This document shows positions 47,001 through 59,000 of a stretch of 64,000 nucleotides of DNA, in pieces (position 1 is the stretch's first letter; each line of letters opens with the position of its first letter). This stretch comes from Lytechinus pictus (Eukaryota > Echinodermata > Echinoidea > Temnopleuroida > Toxopneustidae): assembly GCF_037042905.1 (NCBI RefSeq), contig NC_087256.1:27665501-27729500 (forward strand), read 5' to 3'. A program made the position numbers and the translations under genes. The notes under the pieces are model-generated. The model did not search any database. It saw only the letters and a program-made list of their open reading frames with translations, and had not been told where the DNA came from.

Positions 47001-50000
47001 GTTAACTGGTGTAAAAGTAAATTTTCTAAATATTTTTTGTTTCATAAATATTGTATGAAAAGCCCCTCTTTCAAATTGCAAAATAATAGGAGATATTACA
47101 GATTACCAGTTATGATGTGTGTCTCTAACCTCTAGCCTTAACATGTAAGCAATTAGACTTGTACCACATCTTGTAATAAAATAATTATATTCGCTTACAA
47201 AAAGTGGACGAAACTGTCATGTCCGTTACGCTTCGTGTGTCATGTCCGTTACACTTCATTTTGAGCTATGAATACAGAATGCACTGCAAAACTAATGTTA
47301 AACACCTTTTTATGGATAGAGCATGATTTTAAGGTTAAATTAACACCAACATCGGGTGCATACAATCTAAGAATTCACAGGAATTTTGATAAGCAATAGG
47401 AGGTAAAAATGCTTCGTCCATTTCGTGTCATGTCCATTACGCTCGCAAAGAGTGCAATTTCTCCGCAACTGTTCAACGGAACGATTTGTAATTTCATGTG
47501 TATGTAACTGATACTTAAATGTGTCTGATAAGCTCAGTAACAATTATCAAAAGACTGCTAATTCTACTCTATAAACCTTTGAATCACAAAAATTTGTCTG
47601 AACGTCATGTCCGTTACGCTGGAATTGACCATATTCAGCTTTATCATGATATAAAAATCATTTGGGCTCAAACAAAAATAAAGTGTGAAAATAGCAGCTT
47701 TTGTCAGGTGAAAATATTTATTTTGTAGCATGTTTTAGATCAAAATGTTAACCTATATTACAAAATCTTTGAAAAAATCCAAACACATGACCTGAAAGAA
47801 TGATTCTTCTTCTTTACAATGGTACCAAATTCATGAAATTCGATGCACAATTAGAGCAGCAATGACCGAATGAAAAGAGGTGTTTTGGTCCGCATCAAGC
47901 TCATTAAATATGCAAAACATCTCAAGTCATGAATATCACTTGGATGAAAGAAGCCACTTTCTTGGGACCTGCAGTCTGACTGTTCAAGCTATGTTGTAGG
48001 TGGGTAACATTGTCAGGCTGTCAGCACAATGATTCCTATTGCATCGACTACATGTATCAGATGAATTGGCAATCATCATCATCATCTGTATTGGAGAGTA
48101 CATGTAGGTAGTCCTGTAGATCCCCCGGTCGTAAACACTTGATGCATAATTAAAAGTCTAAACAGTACAGTGCGGGCGTGGATGTCAGACAATTTCAAAT
48201 GTTTGCTTGACCCAAAAGAATCTAATCCGTGTTTAAATGAGTTGATACCGGAGGACATTACTAGTGTTGCAGGCAAACTATTCCAAGCTTGATCATTGAC
48301 TTTAATGAAAAGAACCCTACAACAACCAAAACACGAATTTATAGGATCTGTTTATGTTTTCTACCATATTAGAAGACATTGATATGTCACAAATGACAGT
48401 TGAGTCACAAAAACACCTTCGAAATTGTATCAAGCTTTCTCAATCTCTTAGAACTAACATATCAGCAAATATACATTTAAAGGGGAATCCAACCCAAATA
48501 AAAACTTGTTTTTATAAGAAAAAGAAAAATCAGACAAGTTGATAGGTGAAAGTTTGAACAATATTGGACAAACAACAAGAAAGTTATGAATTTTTAAAAG
48601 TTGTAAATATTGGTAATCACTATACCCATGGAGACTTCAAATTGGCCACATATAGGATGTCATAGTGATGTAAGGCAAGGACTACTCTTCCATGTACTCC
48701 AATACATATTATGGCTAAAATGTAATTTTTTCCAAAAGTTTTATTTCAAATTATATTTTTCTTTCATGAGGACATAAAACAATAAACTACCTGGGTTATA
48801 TTTAGATTACTGCCCCAGGGGAATGGATACTTAGGAGAAAACCACAAATTCCTGATAATTAAGTACATGGCCTATGGGAAAGTTGTCCTTGCCCCTTGTC
48901 ATAATTTACTTACCCAGTTGCCAATTTGAAATCTACATAGTATTAGTGATCTAAATTTTAAAGCAGCTATAACTTTCGTTTGTCTGATTTCTTTCAAACT
49001 TTCACCACTCTGTTTAATTTATTTTTCTCCTTCCCAACACAACATTTAATGGCCAAGGCTGGATTCCCCTGTATCAACTTCATGTATCAAGCATTGTTAT
49101 TGCATTTAAGTATAGTATGAAGCTTTTTTTTTTTACCATTGATTGTGTTGACACCTTTTCACCATTCACCAAATTCTTTCTGAGCAATGTTTGCCAAACA
49201 TATCAACAATCATTTTGAATGCCTCATGTATGCTTTTCACACTGCATTTCCTTAACCCCATACTATCCTTAACCCCGGACTATCCTTAACTACGTACTAT
49301 CTTTTTTTGGATTCACACTGTCTTTCTTAACCCCATACTATCTGCTTAGCCGGGGTTAACGCCTTAACCCTGGACTATCCCACAGCTCATGAATATTGAG
49401 GATTTTACCATACAGAGCGTGATTAACGTGCAATTCGACTTCTGTGATTGGCTATTGCTTAGCCCCACTTTTCCTTAGCACGGTTTCGTTTCACACTGCA
49501 TCTCTTAGCACCGCAATTGTGGTGCTAGCACCACAATAAGCCGGCTAACCCTGCTTTTTTGCAGGGCCAGATAGTATCGTACTATTTACCGTGCTAGCCC
49601 ACTTTGCTAAAACGTAGTGTGAAAACGAAGTGGGCTAAGCTTAACCCCGGGAAATTGGTGGGGCTAAGACCCCCCCTTAGCCCCACCAATTTAGGACAAA
49701 AAGTGCAGCATGAAAAGCATATTAGACTTTAAGTAAGCCCATTATTTGTAATTAAAGTGTTCCTCACCTCTGGTAAGTTTTGAAGACCTTCCTGGAACAC
49801 CTTGTCAAGTCGTCACTAGGCCCAGTTATGAATATTTGAAATGTTTACCTGACATATCAACAAGTTTTGAATGAAATTGGATCAAGTATTAGAGTAAAGT
49901 TATTACTTACTGTGGTATAATACTGTACAGATGTTTAATACATGTAGTAATTAATAATGGAAAACTACATGTATGTATAAACTTTCCCAATGTGACAACT

Positions 50001-53000
50001 TTGTTTGACATATATGTACATATTTTATTTGTGTGCATACAAGCAACATGTACATGTATTTTATGCCTCTAGGATTATAGTGTAATTGTTTAGTCCGGTA
50101 TCTCATCGTAATTGTAGATTACGTTGTCACTCTCATTTTGTGAGGAAATGTCTGAATTTATAAAACCTTCCCAATGCATGCCTAACATATCAACAAGTAT
50201 TGTGCAATCTTCATTTTCATGGTATCTGTATATACGACTTTGTGAATACTAGCGGTACAGATGGAAGTCTATAAAGAAAGAAAAGGACTGAGGAGACTAT
50301 AGAGTGCAAGTCAAGGGAGCATAATATGTAAATTGGAGAAATGTCTTTTATATCTATTAAATGAAACTACTTAGTACAGAATACATCTGTAACGGGTGCT
50401 GGATGCTGTACAAAAACACTGATTTGAATTGTGGACAATCTGTAGATGTATGTAATCTGCCTTGAGCCAATTGGAAATTTGTATTAAGTGGGAGTCTTTT
50501 ACCCTTGAATAAATGTGAAAGATAGGCTGAAAATTCTGAACAGCTACATGAATTTATGTAGTTATTAATGAGATTTTGCAATGAGCCCGTGGGATGGTCG
50601 AGGTCATTGTATATGAATACAGCATGTACGTTTTACAAGGAAACTCAAATTGTTGGAAAATGAAAATGAGGTTTCTAAAATTACAGTAAAACATATTCAT
50701 GCAAAGGATTGCATTCAGAAAATTGTGTATGCCCTCACATTGATATTCATGTATGGCAAAATTAATGTGGAAAACTACATGTAGGGCAAATTCGTGTACC
50801 GAATGCATACATACAGTCCTATGTATATTTCTATGTGCAGTTCATTATTACCCTGAAGCAAAATGGAGTTAAATTTCAATTATTTAAGTTTGGTCATTTA
50901 AAAAATAATGTCATTGTACTACTTTGAGATGTTTTTTTTCGTCAATTCAATGTTATTATCAGATGTTTTTTCTTTAATGGGCAAGTCAAGTAGTCCACCC
51001 CTTTTCATCAGAGTTTGTAGTTCGGCAATGGGAGGATGCTTTTGAAAATTGGAGCAAATTTTGATAATTATGAACTTATGAAGTTCTTTTCAATTTCAAT
51101 TTAAAAAGCAAGCTTTTTTAATACGCATCTGTACAATGTACATACTGCCATTGTGTTTTTAGATTTTTTAAAATATCAGAATGTTGTCTTCAAAAGGTAC
51201 ATGGAGCAAAGATTTTTAAGGTCCTCAGAATTTTTTTTTTTTTTTCAATTTGTTTCCCCTCCACAGGGATTTTATTATTATTCAAACATAACAAGATATC
51301 TTTTCAATGACAAATCAAATTAATAACAACGAAATACAGTACAACAGTAATTGTAACAAATATATAAATTGAACTGTCAGGTTCACATAATAGTAAACAA
51401 TTTAAGGAACAAGCAAGGAGTAAATGAACAATGATATTCATATGTATCATTGTACATGGAAAGGGAACTGAACAGATCACTTCATGTAAACATGGCACGT
51501 AATTGAAACCATTTCTTTGTAAACTTTACCATTTTACAATTTGACTCTGCGATATATTTTTCATTCTTGAAATAATTCTGAAGTGCAAATTTGATATTAT
51601 AAAAAACAGGTAATTGATGTTTTACTCTGGAAGTGTAGATCATCTGTCGTATCACTATCAATAAACAATTTAATGCATAATTACTTGAACCTCTTAAACC
51701 AAATAATTTTTCTTTATTAGAGAAAAAAATTATATTTCCAGTTTTAAGAAATATCCATTGTTCAAACCTGTCCCATATATGTTTAATACATGTACATTCA
51801 CAAAGTAGATGAGTAACTGTTTCACGGTGTACATTACAAAAAGTACATTCTTTTTGTTGAGCTAAATTAATTTTAAACAATATTTCATTTGTATATAAAA
51901 TATGTTGCATTATTTTTAACTGAATCCAACGTAAATTCACATCGGTAGTACAACTGAATCCAATAGAGCAATACGATTGCCATTGCTTGTCATTCATATC
52001 GAATATACACTTCCACTTAAGAAAACTTTTACATTCCACTTTTCTTTTCTTTTAAAGAATCGTGTAGATGTGTGAACAACCTTTATTATATTTCATAACA
52101 AATGCTATTGTATCAGGGATAATAGGTTCTTGGAACTTGCTAAAGTGTGTGCCATTGCTAAAACCGTCTAGAATTTGTAAAATGGTTAAACATAATGAAC
52201 ATCGTCTTATTTCCTGTGCTCTGAAGTCTGAATAAATGCAGTTCTGCCCTTCTGGTTAATACACCATTCATACCGATCTATACCATACCGTTCACAGACT
52301 GGAATATTTCAAATCTAACGCTCAGTCATTGTTCAGTTGTAAACATTGGAACTTTCACCAAGCAACATATACAAAGATCTTGTTTCAGGTTCAGTGTTAA
52401 AAGAAGTTCTTAGATTCCTAATTGATATACATGTATGTGCATGTAGGGTATCATTAACAAGGCTTTTTTCTTCATGTATGCCTGAATATAAAGGGTAATA
52501 TAGTCGCATCTTTACATACTACTTTAGGCTTCATTTATGGGACCACATAAGCTTGAATCACAAAACTGAATCATGATTCAAAACACAAACATGAATCACA
52601 ATAACTGCAGAATCAGGGTTTAATTGACCCTCTATCCACCGCCGTCTGTTAATCTAGGCCTAGCCATAGCGTTTCGTAGTACGCAGTTTGAGCCAGGAAA
52701 ATTGGTTAACTTCAACGCGGGTCTCATTGCAAAAGATACACAACTGATGCGTACAGTTACTGTGTGATGTGAAAGCAAGGAAAACCCTTGGCAGTGCGCA
52801 GTATCGCATAGCTAGAAGTAGGCCGACACAATGTCATAAAATCATGATTCAAATCACTATTACATGTTTGTGTATGTTTATTCAACCTTTTTCAAACATG
52901 ATTCTGCAGAAACTGCTTTCTGAACGTGTTTCAAGTCATGATTCGACATGTACATACACATTTAGATGTAGGGTAACAAAGTAGCGCGTAAACAGTCACA

Positions 53001-56000
53001 CTCTAAAGCTAGTCTGAGCACAAATGTCAGTCTATGCTCAACATCATTAAAGTGATAGCTCTGTGACCTCGCGTTCACTTACTCATTAAACATCACCATG
53101 AGTAGGCTGACATGCTGTTCGGGGGGCCCCCTCGAATGCCGGGCCCCCGGTCCAAATAAATGAATGCTCCCCCTTCGTTATGACCGTGACTGTTGTTTTG
53201 CATGGTTCAAATTCCTTTCTAGCCAAATTCAATGATAGTACTCATTGCTTGTACCTCCCCATCCAGACAGATGCATGTGGAAATAGTTGAAACCAAAGGT
53301 CTGGCCTGGCCTGGCCTCTACATAGTACATGTAACTATTGAACAAGTAGTGAAAATATACCTGACAATACATGTACCGGTAAACTGGTAATAATGATTAA
53401 TTATGTACATGTACATGTAGGTGTACAACTACATGTAGTGCTCAATGCCAATTTTCTTTTTTTTTACTTGAAGTAATAGTGACATAATTGTAATTTATTC
53501 AAAATATGTCTAATTAGAGATAAGATAAAAATAACTCTGCTTCAAGATGGAAATCTGATATTATGACTAATTAAAGGTTTCATGATTTTATTGCGATTTT
53601 ATTCTTTTTTGTGTGCATGTTTTACATACACTGTATGAGAAGTGAACATTTTTATGGTAGTGTAGTACATACTGTACATGTACATTATATTTAAGTGAAA
53701 GAGATTGTGCGAAATCGAGAAATGTATATTTGTAGAAATGAAGTAGAATAATTTATGATAGAAATTGATTATATTTCTAAGAAATTATACATGTTTATAT
53801 ATTAACATGCTTGTTGTATTAGCTAGCGTAAATGATTTGACCAAATACACTGTACTGGTATCAACATACATGATTGCATTTGCATTGTGGAATCAGGCAT
53901 ACCACAAGAGGAATAATCGAGGATTAATCGTGGATCTCTACGCTTCCTGCGGCCATACTCTTCCCCTTTTGAAAGCTGATTTCATATTCACCTCCCCAAG
54001 TGGGCTTGTTGTTTGAACAACGTTAGATGATGGCTCTCTTTACATGAAAGCCTTGCATCCTCCACAAAATTCACCATGGAGACACAATGGCTTAATTTAG
54101 ACATTTTCTGCCGAGATGTCAGCTCGTGGGTTTGTAAGACAAACACCAAACCCTGCCAGAAGGGCCATGGAGAGAGGACGTAAATGGCATTGGAGGGGGG
54201 ACAAAAATCAATCAGAGAATGTAACGCTATGTGTTGTGGTTGCCAAGTACCCCCCATGTTTCCAGAATTTCCCGTCTAAATTACGACGAGGAAGTGACGG
54301 TGCTAATTTGAAAAAGGCACTAGTGCATTCTTTTGTGCTGTTTTCTCATCCCCTCTCCACTTTCCAAACCCTGCTCTGTGTTTATCTCCGAATGTACATG
54401 TTCATTTCCTTGAGCACTTACAAAAGGCTTTTCTCAACTTGTATGGGCTGTCTGCTTTAATGATTCATACCGTTTCTGTTTGAGTGGCGTTGTGTTTTAA
54501 GCTGGACAGTGTGTCCGTGGCTGTGGTTAACTTGATGTTATTTGTTCAGCTAGAATATGCATGCTAATTGCCGCAGAAAGCTGTAACCTCCATCGCATGG
54601 GCAAAGCAGACATCCATTTCCCCCTTTCACTTGCTTGTGTCATTGTCCCCAGGGTTACATACAGTAAAGGTAAAACATCCCTTCCTTGTATGATGTAAAT
54701 TACATCCCTTGTAAATTACAGCTTGTGAACTTGTAAGCTAGTGAACACTTTTTGCGAGAGTGATCACAAATTTCCTAGAAAGCTAGTGAACACTTTTTGC
54801 GAGAGTGATCACGAATTTCCTTGTTGACCATAGTAGATTGCGAGACAAATGAATACCCTCTAGCGATTATTTCAGTCCGCAATAATGAACCTATTTAGTA
54901 TTACATCTACATTGTTACCGTGTTTACATGTGATCGGCTTTTGGTTTATCTTGCACCGCGTTCACACGCTGTTACAGCTCGCGGTGCAGAATCGGCTCGC
55001 GTAGCAAAAACCTGAAATGATCCACGCACCAACAATATACATCTTAATAAAGACAACGCTGGATCCGTGCGCTTTGAAGTACGTCATAATGGTACAGTAA
55101 ATGAAATGCGCGCCAATTGCTGATGCAGAATCGGCTTTCTGTTTACACGTTGTAAAAAAGCCGTTTCTGCATCGGCTCGCGGTTCTGAACCTTCTACTTT
55201 GGTGGTGCAAAATTGCAGATTCTGAACCGAGAGCCGATGCAAGTTAATCGCGTTTACACGCAACAAAAAAGCCGATTCTGCATCGGCTCGCGGTTCTTTA
55301 TGCAGCGTGTAAACACGGTATGTATAATGTACTTGTACATTACACATTTGTATAAATATCAAGTAACAATGAGGAAGGTCATAAGGCATACTCAATTTCT
55401 ATAAACATTTCCCCCTTTGCCTGACAAAACAAGGTAATGGTCATTGCCTGAAAATATTTATAGACTCGCTGAAAGCTTTTTCAAGGAGGCCTACATTTAT
55501 TGATGTGTTGTTATCCAAATGTTTTAGGGAAAATGCAACTACACTGTGGGGCAATTCCATAAAATATGGATGTACATGTATGTCCGACCCCCTACATGTG
55601 GGAACTTCATGAAATTTTCTGTCTCTGATTTCTTGTTCTTTTGATAGTCTGTATTGTTCTCAAAGGACCATGACTTGGTCAGTTTATGAAGTGAAGTATG
55701 ACTTAAAAAATGGGGGTCGGACGTACAAAAAGGTTGATTATTTTATGGAATTGCCCTGTAGAGTCAAAAGAGAGGAGGAAGCGGTTTAATTGACCCACAG
55801 ATAACTTGAAATGAAGAAAAAAAAAAACAGACAAACACATCTGTACTGTATATGAACGCCGAAAGCATGAAGCGATCTCTCTCACTTTAAAAACAACCCT
55901 CACTTTACAAGACAATATTTGTGTGCACTGCAGTTCTCTGTTTGCGACTTGTTCATTTACACTCAAATCTGATAAGAAAAACTCGTGCAATTTTAGAAAG

Positions 56001-59000
56001 ATGGATTAAAAGTTTACATTTAAATTTCAAGGGCAATGTGTTTTATAATGCATCACAGTATTGGTCAGACCATGCTCTGAGGACACGCTCTACTGCTCAG
56101 TTATCCTGACTTTATTTTCTGATTCATGTTTAATGAGCATGATCTTAAGTCACACTTACAGTAACTCTCTGTGAATCTCCATTCCCCCCCCCCCCTTGCC
56201 TGTGAGCTGGAGATGTGTGTCTTCTTGTTATTGACCCTTTTGTTTTCTTCCCTTTTGTACAATAATGGCCTAGACCTGCCCTTGAATGTTCTTCCCCCCT
56301 TTCCTCGCGTCACATCGCATCATATTCAGGCTCTCTATATTGCCTTTATTCGTGTACCCATAATGAAAATTGGACTCACTGACTCATTGTCTGAACAGAA
56401 CTTTCTGTACACTGTACATTCAATGGAGAATGAAACCTTTGGAACAAGATAGCTTGTGTGGAAACAGAAAAATCAAAGAAACAGATCAACGAAAGTTTGA
56501 GAAAAATCAGACATATAATGAGAAAGTTATGAGCATTTGAATATAGCGATCGCTAATGCTATGGAGATCCTCAAATTGGCAATGCGACAAAGATGTGTGA
56601 TGTCACTTGTGAACAACTCTCCCCATTACTTTAGTATATATTTCATTTAAATTGATTCTTTTATCACATCTGTCAGTAGATCATGTGTTCTTTCTAGAGG
56701 AGGGCATGTAATACAGATTTTTAAAGAATACACCATGGATAAAAAGTTTGTATCACAATAAGAAAAAAGCAAAAAGAGACATTATGAGGGAATTTTATAG
56801 TCCATCAAAGGGAAAGTTGCTCACATGTGACATCACACATCCTTGTCCCATTGCCAATGGGAGGATCTCCATAGCATTAGTGATTGCAATATTCAAATGC
56901 TCATAACTTTCTCATTATTCGTCCGATTTTTCTCAAACTTTCTTTGTTCTTATTCTTTGATTTTTCTGTTTCGACACAAGCCTACTTTTTTCAAAGGTTT
57001 CATTCCCCTTTAAGTCTCACCCCTCTCCCCCACCTTTCCCTCAAAAGCTTGAAATGGGGCCAGGTGGCATTGAATCCTTTATATTTTCTCTTTGATTTTA
57101 ACTATAATATACATGGATCCTACTCTATCCACTGAAGTAGGATCAATGCTTAACATACTTTTCAGTTGTATGGTACGAATCTCAAATTGAATTTGTACAG
57201 AGTCCAATATAATGACCAGCAATTTGTTTTTTCTTCATTGCAAATAAAGAAATATTAAAAATGCCAAAGGATTGTGGTGGAAATTATGCACATGTATACA
57301 TGTAGGTGAAATTGCTGAGAAATTAGCAAAATAAAGCATGGCTTGCCAGCCAGATGTCATTGTCCACTCTCTTTTAATTTCTTTAGATGTAAATAGCTCA
57401 TATAAGGTCAAAATTAATCTTGCTCCTTAAATTGGCAGCATTGATTAATTTTGTATTAATTTTCATGCTTTGAAAAAAAAAAAAATGGGTATAACATGAG
57501 TTACCGTAATGAGAAATCTACCTATTATCTCTGTTGGCTATCTTCAGTGTCATTGATTTTCAGCTCAGATTTTATACAAATAGCGAATAGGCATGAGTGC
57601 GATGGTGCGAGATTTCGCATGAGGTGAAAGAAAGATGCTGGTGAAAGATGAGGTGAAAGAAAGAGACGCTCTATTCAATTCGGCTAACGCTTCGTTGAAT
57701 AGAGTCTCTTTCTTTCACCGAATGTGAAATTTCGCACCATGGCACGAATAAGAATATTTACTATTTGTGTTGTACAACGCCTCGGAATTTAGCGAAAATA
57801 TGAAAAAACAAGAGTTTTTCCCTGCAGTAATCTATGAAAAGGGAGCAAAAATATTGAAAGCAAAAAGCAAAACCCCACAAGCGCACATGACCTTGGGCAG
57901 CATTGCGCATTTAGCCAGCAGGCTTATACGCGTATTGCACTTTCAATTTTACTGAGCGCAATGAATTAAATCATATTGTGACGTCAGCTCCTAAAGCAGT
58001 GCAACGGTACATTTTGGACGGTACATTTTGGATGGTATGTCTTGTGTGCAACGGTACGAATGTTTGACATTCAGCCTCCCTTTGCTCGCGTACAACAAGC
58101 TAAGTAGGCGTTGTACCATACGATTTAACAAAGTTCAGTTAATGTAACTGTACCAGATCTAGATCTTCTTTGATACTGACAACTGACAATTAACCTTGGT
58201 CTTCATGTAATCATTGTATGCTATACATTCCTTTATCTTTCAAGAATTTCTTCTTTTCTTTCTCCCTTTGCAGGCCTTGAATGTGTAATTGAAAGTGTGT
58301 TTGGATCAGAATTTGTACAAAAAGTTTCTCCTTTCAAAGGTGAGTGAAAGTGAAAGTTCAGTTCAAGAATATTTTTTTTGTAGAGAGACGAAGGAGATGA
58401 AACCATTATGCCTCTATAAACAGAATACGTGTGAAGCACATTAATTCGTTAAAAGTTCATATATCCCTTTTACATGGTATTTTATCCTTGTCTATGGGGT
58501 AACGAATAATGTGCGACTAAAAGAAAATAAAATTGTGTCTTTTGACAATATAGCTTTCAGATATTCAAGGCATATTATCACTCTTTAACGCACGAAAGGC
58601 AAACAAATGGTGTATATCACAACAGTATTCATATTCTAAACATTTCGTTGCTTGCATTGTATTTCAATTAGCACTTCATATTAGATGTACTTGAGTTTTG
58701 TATCACAAATCACAAATTTTACATTCAGAATTATTATTCTGGGTTTTGTTTCAGAAATCTTTGCCTCAGTTTGAAAAGATAGAAGCTACTGTTATAAACT
58801 ACTGTAATGGTCTTTTGATTAGACTAGAGAAGTAGAATTTTTACAATTGAATTTAAGTTTTTGAAACAATACTTTGGTGGAAGATAATCTGCTCATACTG
58901 CAGGGAATGAATTGCATGGGGACTCAAGGCATTTTCTCCCCAAAATGCTTTGATCCCTGAATTTATAACAAAGAAAATGGCCTCACAAAAGCCACATTCT

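Larger units (their letters stand above)
38119..58273 (+). other. LCOR intron 1, about 20 kb
   Basis: It runs from GTAGGT at 38119 to CAG at 58273. It holds the full-length minus-strand CR1 LINE, several MITEs and fold-backs, an L1-like LINE end, and a unique-looking stretch near 54 kb. No further LCOR exon was recognised in it. Confidence 0.65.

Noticed and set aside
54116-54460. 114-residue frame as a coding gene
   Set aside because: No recognisable domain, no splice sites supporting it; kept only as part of a candidate non-coding block.
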